This document shows, piece after piece, positions 1 to 8,476 of a stretch of DNA of 64,000 nt. Under the pieces are notes generated by a model. That model did not search any database. It was not told the DNA's origin and saw nothing but the letters and a program-made list of their open reading frames with translations. How positions within the stretch are numbered: position 1 is the stretch's first letter; every line of letters begins with the position of its first letter. The DNA lies in the NCBI RefSeq assembly GCF_001468285.1, contig NZ_LNSB01000024.1, positions 1 to 64,000 on the forward strand, written 5' to 3'. The stretch comes from Sphingopyxis sp. HIX. Its GTDB lineage: Bacteria > Pseudomonadota > Alphaproteobacteria > Sphingomonadales > Sphingomonadaceae. The position numbers and the translations under genes are program-made.

Positions 1-99
1 GAGGTTCGCAACCAATATAATGCGCAGCAACTGCGCACACTATCATGGGAATTCGCCGGTTACGCCGCGCTCCTCCGCATTACCGCTTCCTCGCGATAA
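1..99 (+). pseudogene. Strawberry notch-like helicase, segment upstream of an in-frame stop (partial)
   Basis: The gene enters from the left edge. Frame 1 reads from the first base through EVRNQYNAQQLRTLSWEFAG to a TAA at 97-99. The next codons in the same frame (QVIHNNLDAAM) look like the direct continuation of the same protein, so the TAA appears to interrupt one long strawberry notch (SNF2-like methylase/helicase) gene rather than end it. Such proteins usually exceed 1,300 residues and are common on sphingomonad and rhizobial conjugative elements. It could be a real nonsense mutation, a sequencing error, or a true gene boundary with a restart at 130. Confidence is good for the family and moderate for the interruption. 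Confidence 0.6.
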
Positions 100-129
100 C
101 AGGTCATCCACAACAATCTCGACGCCGCG

Positions 130-2214
130 ATGGAGGCGGCCGGGGTCACCAGCTCGCTCCATGGGACGCTCAACCCACAGGCCAAGTCCGCCGCGCGCTC
201 GGCCTTCGAGAGCACGAAGCAGCGCTTCTTCAATCACCTCATCACCGCGATGCAGACGCCGAGCACGATCGCGAGCATCGCGCGCGATCTCGAAGACGGT
301 CATGCAGCGGTCGTGCAAATCGTCTCGACTGGCGAGGCGCTGCAGGAGCGTCGGCTCGCGGAAATTCCGACCGAGGAGTGGGACGATGTGTCGGTCGACA
401 TAACGCCGCGCGAATATGTCCTCGACTATCTGCAGCACAGCTTCCCGGTCCAGCTCTACGAGCCATGCGAAGACAGCGAGGGCAATCTTTCGTCGCGCCC
501 GGTGTTCGACGACAATGGCAACCCGGTGATGAACCGCGAAGCGGCCCGCTACCGCGACGCCATGATCGAGAAGCTCGCCGCGCTGCCGCCGGTCCCGGGT
601 GCGCTCGACCAGATCGTCCAGCATTTCGGGCCCGACGCGGTTGCCGAGGTCACGGGCCGGTCGCGTCGGATCGTCCCGAAGGCCGATGGCGAGGGCATCG
701 TGCGCTTCGCGGTCCAGAACCGTCCCGGCAGCGCCAACCTAGGCGAGACCCACGCCTTCATGGACGATGCCAAGCGCATCCTGGTCTTCTCGGAGGCCGG
801 CGGCACCGGGCGCTCCTATCATGCCGACCTCGGGGTCAGGAACCAGCGCCGCAGGGTCCACTATCTGCTCGAAGCGGGCTGGAAGGCCGACACCGCGATC
901 CAGGGCTTCGGCCGGACGAACCGCACCAATCAGAAGCAGCCGCCGCTGTTCCGTCCGGTCTCGACCGACGTGAAGGCGCAAAAGCGCTTCATCTCGACGA
1001 TCGCGCGTCGTCTCGACACGCTGGGCGCGATCACCCGCGGCCAGCGTCAGACGGGCGGCCAGAATATGTTTCGGCCCGAGGACAATCTCGAGAGCGCCTA
1101 CGCCCGCGATGCGCTTCGCCGCCTCTACCAGCTGCTCGTCGACGGCAAGGTCGAGGGATGCTCGCTGCTGACCTTCGAGGCGGCGACCGGTCTGTCACTT
1201 CTCGACGAGGGCGGCGGGCTCAAGGAGGAACTGCCGCCGATCACCACCTTCCTCAACCGCATGCTCGCGCTCACCATCGATCTTCAGAACATCCTGTTCG
1301 AGGCCTTCGAGGGTCTGCTCGTTGCGCGGATCGAGGGGGCGATGGCATCCGGCACTTACGAGGTCGGGCTCGAAACCCTGCGGGCGATGAGCTTCATCGT
1401 CTCGTCGCGCCAGACCATCTACACGCATCCCGGGACGGGCGCGGCGACCGAGCTTTTGACCGTCGAGAGCAAGGACCGGATCATACCGTTCGATCTCGAC
1501 GAGGCGATCGAGTTTGCGGCCGGTGGGCATGGCGAACTCGTCGTGAATGCGAGGTCCGGCCGGGCGGCGCTGCGCCAGCGTGCCCGCAGCGTCATAGACG
1601 ACGACGGCAATGTGCATCGCCGCATCGGGCTGCAGCGACCGGTCGAGCGCACGCTCATGCATCTCGAGGATTATGAGGCGAGCCATTGGAAGCCTTCGTC
1701 TGCCAGCGAGTTCCGATCAGTTTGGGCGGCCGAACTCGAAGGGATCCCCGAGTATGAGACATCGACGCTCTACATGGTGTCGGGGCTCCTACTGCCGATC
1801 TGGAAGCGACTCCCGAAGGAGTCCTCGCGCGTGTACCGGCTTCAGACCGACGAGGGCGAGCGGCTGATCGGGCGCAAGGTATCGGCAGGCTGGGTGGCGT
1901 CGGTGGTCCGCGACGGGCCGTGCGACCTGCCCAAGGCCGAGGCATGGCGCTTACTCGGGGCGGGCGAGGTGGCGTTCCAGCTTACCGAAGGCCAGACGCT
2001 GCGGCGCGTCCGGTCGATGAACGATTGGCGCATCGAGCTCAGCGGGTTCAACGACCTCGGCGTCGAGCGGCTCAAAGCCATGGGCTTGATCTCCGAGATC
2101 GTTTCGTGGAAGCTCAAGCTCTACGTGCCGGCAGGGGCTGCTGGCGCCGATGTGTTCGATGCGCTCGTCGATCGGTTTCCGATCCAGCGGGTCATCGACC
2201 GCAAGGCCGCCTGA
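130..2214 (+). CDS. Strawberry notch family helicase, C-terminal half
   Basis: This open frame of 694 codons from the first ATG after the TAA at 97-99 encodes the C-terminal helicase half of a strawberry notch-type protein. AGGTGRSYHADL near residues 227-238 and QGFGRTNRTNQKQPP near 258-272, a helicase motif VI-like arginine finger, are visible. The N-terminal Walker A half must lie left of the window. In mobile elements these very large proteins sit beside a Toprim/primase-like gene, as here, and are thought to act in DNA handling during transfer or maintenance; the exact role is not established. The next gene begins 11 bp downstream, so the two are probably co-transcribed. If the upstream stop is real this half may be untranslated or made from the internal ATG at 130, which has no clear ribosome binding site. 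Confidence 0.8.
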   Translation: MEAAGVTSSLHGTLNPQAKSAARSAFESTKQRFFNHLITAMQTPSTIASIARDLEDGHAAVVQIVSTGEALQERRLAEIPTEEWDDVSVDITPREYVLDYLQHSFPVQLYEPCEDSEGNLSSRPVFDDNGNPVMNREAARYRDAMIEKLAALPPVPGALDQIVQHFGPDAVAEVTGRSRRIVPKADGEGIVRFAVQNRPGSANLGETHAFMDDAKRILVFSEAGGTGRSYHADLGVRNQRRRVHYLLEAGWKADTAIQGFGRTNRTNQKQPPLFRPVSTDVKAQKRFISTIARRLDTLGAITRGQRQTGGQNMFRPEDNLESAYARDALRRLYQLLVDGKVEGCSLLTFEAATGLSLLDEGGGLKEELPPITTFLNRMLALTIDLQNILFEAFEGLLVARIEGAMASGTYEVGLETLRAMSFIVSSRQTIYTHPGTGAATELLTVESKDRIIPFDLDEAIEFAAGGHGELVVNARSGRAALRQRARSVIDDDGNVHRRIGLQRPVERTLMHLEDYEASHWKPSSASEFRSVWAAELEGIPEYETSTLYMVSGLLLPIWKRLPKESSRVYRLQTDEGERLIGRKVSAGWVASVVRDGPCDLPKAEAWRLLGAGEVAFQLTEGQTLRRVRSMNDWRIELSGFNDLGVERLKAMGLISEIVSWKLKLYVPAGAAGADVFDALVDRFPIQRVIDRKAA

Positions 2215-2225
2215 AGGAGCCCCGC

Positions 2226-3257
2226 ATGAGCAGTCCAGCTTCCGACATATCGCGACGCCTCGGGGAGAATGCCGAGGCTGTGTGCCGCCGCTATCTCTCC
2301 AACGGCCGCCGAGAAGGCCATTACTGGATGGTTGGCGACATTCGAAACGCGCCCGGGCGAAGTCTTTATGTGCGGCTCGGCGCGAGCGGAGACGGTGGGT
2401 CTCCGGGAAAATGGACCGATGCCGCGACCGGCGATCATGGCGATCTCCTCGACATCATCGCCGCGAGCTGCGGCCATGCGGGGTTTCGCGAGACGCTGGA
2501 TGAGGCGCGTCGATTCCTGAGCCTGCCTCCGCCTCCCGAGATGCCCCGAAATCCTCGACCGCCAAAGGCGCCGACCGGATCGCCGGAGTCGGCTCGGCGT
2601 TTGCTGGCAGCGACAAAGCCTCTCCTCGGCACGCTTGGAGCCGAATATCTGCGCGGACGGTCGATCACCGAGCTTTGTCCCGATGCTCCTCTCCGCTTTC
2701 ACCCCCACTGCTATTACCGCTCTTCCACCCACGATGATCCGGTCGGGCGGCCGGCGTGGCCGGCGATGATCGCAGCGGTGACCAATCTCGCGGGTTCGGT
2801 CACGGGCGTCCACCGAACCTGGCTCGACCCGGAGACCAAAGACAAGGCACCGGTTGCCGATCCGCGCCGCGCAATGGGCCACCTTCTCGGAAATGGCGTC
2901 CGCTTCGGAATTGCGGGGGCCGTCATGGCAGCGGGTGAAGGGATCGAGACGATGCTCTCGATCCGCCAGGTCATGCCGACCCTGCCCATGATCGCGGGAC
3001 TGTCAGGCGCGCATCTTGCCGCCATCGCGTTCCCCGATGCGCTGCGGCGGCTCTATGTCGCGCTTGACGACGATCCCGCCGGCATGGTCGCACTGTCCAC
3101 GCTTCGCGAACGCGCAGGAGTGGCCGGCATCGAGCTCATTCCCCTTGAGCCGCTCAATGACGACTTTAACGCTGACCTCAGGAAGCTGGGTCGAAGCGCA
3201 ATGGCGGCCTCGCTCCGCCGGCAATTGGCAACCGCGGATCGCCTGCAGCTTCTTTGA
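2226..3257 (+). CDS. Toprim domain protein (DUF7146/primase-like)
   Basis: This 343-residue protein starts at an ATG preceded by GAAGGAG. The N-terminal half holds the segment found in plasmid-borne primase-like proteins (HYWMVGDIRNAPGRSLYVRL and GKWTDAATGDHGDLLDII). The C-terminal half is a Toprim fold: the catalytic glutamate is in AAGEGIETMLS near residue 238 and the acidic cluster is YVALDDDPAG near residue 280. Toprim enzymes bind Mg2+ for primase, topoisomerase or nuclease chemistry. I see no clear zinc ribbon, so a complete primase is not certain. It lies immediately downstream of the strawberry notch gene, a pairing typical of conjugative elements of Sphingomonadaceae and Rhizobiales, and probably serves element replication or establishment after transfer. 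Confidence 0.8.
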   Translation: MSSPASDISRRLGENAEAVCRRYLSNGRREGHYWMVGDIRNAPGRSLYVRLGASGDGGSPGKWTDAATGDHGDLLDIIAASCGHAGFRETLDEARRFLSLPPPPEMPRNPRPPKAPTGSPESARRLLAATKPLLGTLGAEYLRGRSITELCPDAPLRFHPHCYYRSSTHDDPVGRPAWPAMIAAVTNLAGSVTGVHRTWLDPETKDKAPVADPRRAMGHLLGNGVRFGIAGAVMAAGEGIETMLSIRQVMPTLPMIAGLSGAHLAAIAFPDALRRLYVALDDDPAGMVALSTLRERAGVAGIELIPLEPLNDDFNADLRKLGRSAMAASLRRQLATADRLQLL

Positions 3258-3562
3258 TTGGTGGCGGATTGCCGGGAGGGTTAGCGAGCGGCGTGGGAGC
3301 CTTGCGGCTTCTCTGTTGCGGTGCGCGCCCGGCCTTCGCGAGAGGGCGACTGCGGCAGGCGGGGCGGGGCAACAATGGCGTGCGTGCGGCTATTTTCCGC
3401 CGGGGCCTCGCGGCCCCTTTGCATCGCGAAACAAAATAGCCGCGCGCTCGCCATCCTTCGCTGCGCTTCGGTCGCGGCGCGCCGCGATGCAGCCCCGCTC
3501 CGCATGCCGCCTTCCGTCGCCACGAAGGCCGCACGAGGCGCGGCTTGGACAGACGGAGACCC
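3258..3562. other. GC-rich non-coding leader (305 bp)
   Basis: I see no credible gene between the Toprim gene and the DUF2493 gene. Reading frames here are open on several frames only because of base composition. The stretch contains a nested hairpin (3386-3443) and no convincing promoter. Similar GC-rich leaders precede several other backbone genes in this window, for example the DUF736 genes. Confidence 0.6.
3386..3443. repeat. Nested inverted repeat in a leader region
   Basis: GCGGCTATTTT at 3386-3396 is repeated in perfect inverse as AAAATAGCCGC at 3433-3443. Inside the 36-base loop is a second hairpin, GGGGCC at 3402-3407 against GGCCCC at 3412-3417. The structure is 120 bp upstream of the DUF2493 start and could be an RNA structure in its leader or a protein-binding site. 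No function is known to me. Confidence 0.5.
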
Positions 3563-4498
3563 ATGATGCAAGGCGACGCCACCCCGCACGACTGTCCCGC
3601 CGAACCCGGCACCACGGCCTATTTGCTACAGGAGATGCAGCTCTTCGGCCACCGTCCGTTCGAAGACGAACCTGACCCGAGACCGCTTCCCGACGCGCAT
3701 CTTGCCGGCGGCGCGATCGCGGACATGTTCGATGCGCTGGCCGGATGTCTCGTCGAAACCCGGATCGAGCCCGATCTCGACGACCTCCTCTGGAACCTGG
3801 TCAACATCTTCCACCGGGCCGGCGAACGTGTCGAGCGCGCGCTCGACGACAATGAGCAGCTCCAGCGCCGCCTCCAGCGCGAGCAGGACGGCAGCGAGAT
3901 CCGGTCGGTCGAACTCGAGCGGGCAACCCGAGAGGGCATCTCGCTCCTCGAACGGCGCGATACCATGGAGTTCTTCCGCGAGGCAGCCGCCGAGCAGTTC
4001 CGCATCCTGCTGCGCAAGGCCTGGGCGCCGCGAACCGGGTCGCGCGCGCATCGCCGCGCGATGACGGCATCGCTGATCGACAGCCGCGATTTCCTCGACG
4101 CAAGACTTCGCGAGAAAGCCGCGGCCCTGCTACCCGAAGGAACGCGGATCGCTTTCACCGGCGGAAGCGATACCGGCGATCACAACGCCGTCTGGACTGC
4201 GCTGGACAAGGTTCGGGCGCGGCATGTCGACATGATCCTGCTTCACGGGGCGGCGCCTACGGGGGCCGAACGTGCGGCTGCCTGCTGGGCCGATAGTCGG
4301 GGCGTGGCGCAGGTCGCCTTTCGGCCCGACTGGAACCGCCATGGCAAAGCGGCCCCATTCAAGCGCAACGACCGGATGCTCGAGGCGCTGCCCGTCGGCC
4401 TCATCGTCTTTCCGGGAAGCGGCATACAGGACAATCTCGCCGACAAGGCGGCGCGGATGGGTATCCCGCTCTGGGATTTCCGGCGCGCAACGCGCTGA
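3563..4498 (+). CDS. DUF2493 (YspA-like SLOG) domain protein
   Basis: This protein of 311 residues starts at the first of two adjacent ATG codons. Residues 1-170 are helical and rich in Glu, Arg and Gln, probably partly coiled-coil. The C-terminal part (about 190-311) is a SLOG/DUF2493 domain, with the nucleotide-binding-like turn RIAFTGGSDTGDH, the LLHGAAPTGAER segment and WNRHGKAAPFKRNDRML. DUF2493 proteins are common on conjugative elements of alphaproteobacteria; SLOG folds bind nucleotides or nucleotide-derived ligands, but no specific function is established. It is the last backbone gene before the catabolic cargo. Confidence 0.8.
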   Translation: MMQGDATPHDCPAEPGTTAYLLQEMQLFGHRPFEDEPDPRPLPDAHLAGGAIADMFDALAGCLVETRIEPDLDDLLWNLVNIFHRAGERVERALDDNEQLQRRLQREQDGSEIRSVELERATREGISLLERRDTMEFFREAAAEQFRILLRKAWAPRTGSRAHRRAMTASLIDSRDFLDARLREKAAALLPEGTRIAFTGGSDTGDHNAVWTALDKVRARHVDMILLHGAAPTGAERAAACWADSRGVAQVAFRPDWNRHGKAAPFKRNDRMLEALPVGLIVFPGSGIQDNLADKAARMGIPLWDFRRATR

Positions 4499-4745
4499 GC
4501 CGCAGATTGCCCGTCGCGGCGTACCGCCCGTCGTTCATCGCCGGCATCCGATGCCGCATCGATCCGCCTGCACGCTATAACGCGGCACCGCTCGGGCCGG
4601 GGAGGCGCCGTGCTTCCGCAGGCAGAAGGGCCCGTCGGGGACATCCGAGGCTTCCAGCCTGCCGGCGCCCTCCTACCGATCGGCCCCGCTCGGATATCGG
4701 TGTGCAGCCTCTCGGCGCGGCCGCGCCGCAGCTAAAGGCCCTCGG

Positions 4746-5072
4746 TCAATATTGCTGCTCCGGGACGCGAAGCACAAGCCCGTCGAGCCGATCATCGAGC
4801 TTGATCTGGCAGGCAAGCCGACTTTCCGTCGTGGTTCCCTCAGCAAATTGGAGCAAGTCGGCCTCCATACTGTCATCCGCCAGGCGGCCGACCCGGTCGA
4901 TCCACGCAGGATCGACATGGACGTGGCAAGTTGCACAGGCGCATTGGCCTCCGCAATCGCCGTCGATGCCCGGAACCTCGTTGAACAGAGCCGCCTCGCG
5001 CGCCGTCATGCCAGGTTCGATTTCAACCGGAAACCGCCGACCGTCATGGGCGACGAAGGTGACCTTCACCAT
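4746..5072 (-). CDS. [2Fe-2S] ferredoxin, adrenodoxin/putidaredoxin type
   Basis: The protein is 108 residues from an ATG preceded by AGGGAAGG; the frame remains open upstream, but this start matches the family. Cysteines 40, 46, 49 and 88 fit the C-X5-C-X2-C...C cluster pattern of P450-partner ferredoxins (DCGGQCACATCHVHV). Cys44 is an extra cysteine inside the loop. It would pass single electrons from a ferredoxin reductase to the P450 encoded 29 bp upstream in the same direction. No reductase gene is present in the window, so a host reductase must be used. Confidence 0.93.
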   Translation of the reverse strand: MVKVTFVAHDGRRFPVEIEPGMTAREAALFNEVPGIDGDCGGQCACATCHVHVDPAWIDRVGRLADDSMEADLLQFAEGTTTESRLACQIKLDDRLDGLVLRVPEQQY

Positions 5073-5101
5073 AAGATTGTGACCTTCCCTTGGTGCATCG
5101 A

Positions 5102-6379
5102 TCAATGCGCGTGAAGTTTGACCGGCAGGCGGGTGATGCCGCGAACGAGATTGGAGAGCAGGCGTTCGGGCTCACCCACCATCTCGACAAGGCGGAAGCG
5201 CTTGTGGATCTCTTCCCAGATGATCCGCAGCTGCAGTTCGGCAAGACGGTTGCCCATGCAGCGATGGATCCCGTAGCCGAATGACAGATGCTGGCGCGGG
5301 TTCTTTCGGTCGATGATGAATTCTTCGGGCCTCTCGATCACCGTTTCGTCCCGGTTGCCCGAGAGATACCACATGACGACCTTGTCGCCCTTGGCGATGC
5401 GCTTTCCGCCGATCTCGCTATCCGCCAGCGCGGTCCGGCGCATATGGGTCAACGGGGTCTGCCAGCGGATGATCTCGGGGACCATACTGCCGATCAGCGA
5501 GGGGTGCTGGCGCAGCTTCTCATATTGATCGGGGTTCTGGTTGAGCGCGATCACACCCCCGCTGATCGAGTTGCGCGTGGTGTCGTTCCCGCCGACGATC
5601 AGCAAGAGCAGGTTGCCCAGAAATTCGAGGAAGGGCATTTCACGCGTGGCCGGCGAATTCGCCATCATCGTGATCAGGTCGCTACCCTCGGAGCGGTCGA
5701 TGCGTTGATCCCAAAGGCCCTTGAAATACATGGCGCACTCGATCAGCTCCTGGCGGCGCTGCTCGTTGCTCTCGACGATGCCGGATCCCGGAATCGCGGT
5801 GGTTACGTCCGACCAGCGCGTCAGCTTGGCCCGCTCGTCCCAAGGAAAATCGAACAGCGTCGCAAGCGTCATCGTCGTCAGTTCGACCGAAACGCTCTTC
5901 ACCCAGTCGATTTCTTCGCCCACCGGCAGGGAATCGAGAATGGCCCCGGCCCGTTCGCGGATCACCGGTTCGAGCAACAGCAGGTTGGATGGTGCCACTG
6001 CCGGCGTAACCGCCTTGCGCTGCGCGTCATGCTTGGGCTGGTCCATCGCGATGAACATTTCGAGCTCGAGATTGGTCGCGTCGTTGTGCATGTCCTGGAT
6101 GGCGATGCCGCCCAACTTGGCTTCGGACGAAAACAGCTTGTGATTGGTATCGACCGCCATGATGTCGTTGTACCTGGTGATCGACCAATAGGGTCCGAAG
6201 GCGCTCTCCGAACAATAATGCACCGGATCCTCGCGCCGCAACCGCTCGAAGAAGGCTCCGACCTTGTCGCTCTGGAACAGGCTCGGACGAGAGACGTCGA
6301 TTTCCGCAAGCGGGATTTCGGCAATTGGGCGGTCCGGTTCTTCGCGATCCGGACCGGACTGCATCGATCGCGTAGCCAT
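5102..6379 (-). CDS. Cytochrome P450 monooxygenase
   Basis: This soluble class I P450 has 425 residues. It shows the I-helix oxygen-binding segment GGNDTTRNS (about 263-271), the K-helix EXXR as EIIR (302-305) and the haem loop FGYGIHRCMG with proximal ligand Cys374. The chosen ATG has AGGGAG 12 bases upstream; a longer frame exists upstream but lacks support. Together with the ferredoxin (29 bp downstream) and the facing acyl-CoA cluster it would hydroxylate an unactivated C-H. The overall sequence recalls the bacterial steroid/terpene alcohol P450s (CYP125- and linalool-hydroxylase-like groups), but the substrate is inferred only. It is divergent from the FadR-type regulator at 6534, which probably controls it. 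Confidence 0.93.
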   Translation of the reverse strand: MATRSMQSGPDREEPDRPIAEIPLAEIDVSRPSLFQSDKVGAFFERLRREDPVHYCSESAFGPYWSITRYNDIMAVDTNHKLFSSEAKLGGIAIQDMHNDATNLELEMFIAMDQPKHDAQRKAVTPAVAPSNLLLLEPVIRERAGAILDSLPVGEEIDWVKSVSVELTTMTLATLFDFPWDERAKLTRWSDVTTAIPGSGIVESNEQRRQELIECAMYFKGLWDQRIDRSEGSDLITMMANSPATREMPFLEFLGNLLLLIVGGNDTTRNSISGGVIALNQNPDQYEKLRQHPSLIGSMVPEIIRWQTPLTHMRRTALADSEIGGKRIAKGDKVVMWYLSGNRDETVIERPEEFIIDRKNPRQHLSFGYGIHRCMGNRLAELQLRIIWEEIHKRFRLVEMVGEPERLLSNLVRGITRLPVKLHAH

Positions 6380-6498
6380 GACCGCGCCACTCCCTTTCCT
6401 GTGTCGGGTGCGGCATAGGAGAAACATGCCGATTCGTCAATAATAGTATAAGCTTTTACGGGTCACTCCCCCAAGTAACCCGGCATATGACCCATGTG

Positions 6499-6527
6499 TT
6501 GACAATATCTCGTCGAAATCTTATCAG
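6499..6527 (+). promoter_or_regulatory. Candidate sigma-70 promoter of the GntR gene
   Basis: TTGACA at 6499-6504 is followed after 17 bases by TATCAG at 6522-6527. A start site 6-8 bases downstream would fall on or next to the ATG at 6534, so the mRNA would be nearly leaderless. The AT-rich interval 6440-6533 must also hold the divergent P450 promoter. Confidence 0.45.
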
Positions 6528-6533
6528 AATTAT

Positions 6534-7319
6534 ATGCAATCAAGCCGCAATCCCGCCCGCACCGTGGCACTCGGCAGTGGCCAGGCTCCGGCCAAGGCCA
6601 AGCGTGCGCTGGTGCTGGCTCGCGAAATAGTCGATGATATCGAGAGCAGGGCGCAAGGACCCGGAGACCGGCTGCCCCCCGAAGACGTCATGCTGGCGCG
6701 CTACGATGTGGCGCGGGCAACGCTTCGCGAGGCGCTGCGCTTTCTTGAATTGCAGGGTGTCATCCACCTCGCCCAGGGCCGGGGGGGCGGGCCGGTCATC
6801 ACGCGACCCCAGACCGCCGATTTCGCCAGTTCGATGGCGTTGATCCTCCAATTCATGGACACCGATCTTCGGGCGCTGCTCGAGTTGCGCGAGGCGGTCG
6901 CCCCGACGGTTGCGGCGCGGGCGGCCGAAATGGCAACCGTCGCGGATCTCGCCGCGCTCGAGGATTGCCTGGGACGACTCGAGCGCGAGCGAGACGGAGC
7001 GGAATTCGAGGAAACCAATCGCCGGTTTCACGATCTGCTGGGCTGGGCCAGCGGCAACCCCACATTTGGCCTGCTTGTCTCCGCACTGCACTTGTTGACC
7101 CGCAACATGTCGATAAGCCTGGGCTATTCGGCCCAGGAACGCGACACCCAGCTGCGGTGCCTTGGCCGCGTGCTGCACGCCGTCCGGATGCGCGATGCGG
7201 CGGGCGCGCGCCGCCAGATGGAGCGGCTGATCGCTGGTTCGACAACCTACCTGGCCGAGCGCAGTCCCGATCTGCTCGCGCAAAAGGTGCGCTGGGGGAA
7301 CGCAAGCAGGCTAGCTTGA
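6534..7319 (+). CDS. GntR/FadR-family transcriptional regulator (FCD domain)
   Basis: The protein has 261 residues. The N-terminal winged helix (about 22-90) contains the typical GntR segment PGDRLPPEDVMLARYDVARATLREALR. The C-terminal all-helical FCD domain (about 105-245) has ETNRRFHDLL and a later LHAVRMRD histidine, in keeping with a ligand- or metal-binding pocket. Such regulators usually respond to an acyl-CoA or organic acid from the pathway they control. It is divergent from the P450-ferredoxin pair and 13 bp upstream of the nitronate-monooxygenase-like gene, so it most likely regulates both arms of the cluster. No Shine-Dalgarno sequence is seen; the predicted promoter makes leaderless translation possible. 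Confidence 0.88.
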   Translation: MQSSRNPARTVALGSGQAPAKAKRALVLAREIVDDIESRAQGPGDRLPPEDVMLARYDVARATLREALRFLELQGVIHLAQGRGGGPVITRPQTADFASSMALILQFMDTDLRALLELREAVAPTVAARAAEMATVADLAALEDCLGRLERERDGAEFEETNRRFHDLLGWASGNPTFGLLVSALHLLTRNMSISLGYSAQERDTQLRCLGRVLHAVRMRDAAGARRQMERLIAGSTTYLAERSPDLLAQKVRWGNASRLA

Positions 7320-7332
7320 AGGGAGAGAGGCA

Positions 7333-8472
7333 ATGGCCTTGAACAGCCGCATTTGTGAGTTGCTGAAGATCGATTACCCGATCGTGCTTGCGGGAATGGG
7401 CGGGGCAAGCGTTCCGGCGCTGGCGGCTGCGGTTTCCAATGCCGGCGGGCTGGGCGTGCTTGGCGCCGCGGCCTGCGCGCCCGAGCGGCTGCGGGCATGG
7501 ATTCGCCAGATCCGCGAACTGACAGACAAACCGTTCGGGGTCGATACGCTGCTCCCTGCCTCGGTACGCCGCGGCAAGCCCGCCCCAGATGGCGCGGCGC
7601 CCGTCGATCCGATGGAGCTTGCTGCCGAATATCGCCAGTTCGCTGAGGAATTCATGGCCCGCGAGGGGTTGGCCAAGGCCGATAGCGAGGCGGCGCGACG
7701 CGCGATCGGCGGACGGGATGCAGAAGGCGGCCCGCCGCTCTTCTCGAAGGAGTTCTTCGAGGCGCAGATGGAAGTCGTGATCGAGGAAAAGGTGCCGGTC
7801 TACGCCGCCGGGCTCGGTAACCCCGGCCCGTGGATGGACCGGCTCCACGCAAACGGGACCATCGTCATGGCGGTTGTCGGCAAGGTCCAGCACGCGCGCC
7901 AGGTGGTCGAGAGCGGTATCGACGTGATCGTCGCCCAGGGCCATGACGGCGGGGGGCATAATTCGCCGATCGGGACGATCTCGCTGATCCCGCAGGTGGT
8001 CGATGCCGTCGGCGACAGGGTGCCGGTGCTCGGCGCGGGCGGCATATCCGATGGCCGGGGGGTCGCCGCTGCCTTCATGCTGGGTGCCGAAGGGGCCTGG
8101 GTTGGCACGGCATTCCTTGCCACGGAAGAGGCGGGGATCGAGGACTTCCAGAAGGAGGCGATCGTCGAAGGCGGCGATTCCGATACCGTGGTCAGTCGTT
8201 CGATCACCGGCAAGCCGGCACGAATGATCCGGAACAAATGGGCTGACGCGTGGGTCGCGGCAGGCAAGGAACCTTTGCCGATGCCATATCAGTCGATGAT
8301 CGCCGGCCCGGTCATGGCCGCCGGTATCGAGGCAAGGCGCAAAGATATTCTCCCCGGGTTCGCCGGGCAGGGCATCGGCCTGATCCACGCGGTGCGCCCC
8401 GCGGCTTCGGTCATGGCCGATCTGGTTTCCGAGGCCGAGAAGGCCCTCGCGCTGGCCAGCCGTTTTCGCTGA
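7333..8472 (+). CDS. Nitronate monooxygenase-like FMN protein
   Basis: This TIM-barrel flavoprotein has 379 residues and starts at an ATG preceded by GGGAGAGAGG. Family features are [26 protein letters not shown] at the N-terminus (written here in full only as PIVLAGMGG), AQGHDGGGH in the middle and [20 protein letters not shown] for FMN phosphate binding. The family includes true nitronate monooxygenases and flavin-dependent reductases acting on CoA esters; a homologue works on ring-derived CoA thioesters in actinobacterial steroid degradation. In this acyl-CoA-rich cluster a reductase or dehydrogenase role is more likely than nitronate oxidation. It is the first gene of a tightly packed run of nine or more genes in one direction. 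Confidence 0.85.
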   Translation: MALNSRICELLKIDYPIVLAGMGGASVPALAAAVSNAGGLGVLGAAACAPERLRAWIRQIRELTDKPFGVDTLLPASVRRGKPAPDGAAPVDPMELAAEYRQFAEEFMAREGLAKADSEAARRAIGGRDAEGGPPLFSKEFFEAQMEVVIEEKVPVYAAGLGNPGPWMDRLHANGTIVMAVVGKVQHARQVVESGIDVIVAQGHDGGGHNSPIGTISLIPQVVDAVGDRVPVLGAGGISDGRGVAAAFMLGAEGAWVGTAFLATEEAGIEDFQKEAIVEGGDSDTVVSRSITGKPARMIRNKWADAWVAAGKEPLPMPYQSMIAGPVMAAGIEARRKDILPGFAGQGIGLIHAVRPAASVMADLVSEAEKALALASRFR

Positions 8473-8476
8473 CCCG

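Noticed and set aside
45..1676. 543-codon plus-strand open frame in another phase of the helicase gene
   Set aside because: Arg/Ala-rich shadow of the strawberry notch-like protein; the other phase has the helicase motifs.
4499..4745. Element boundary or attachment site before the catabolic cluster
   Set aside because: No direct repeat or tRNA end is visible on both sides of the cluster; only base composition and gene content change.
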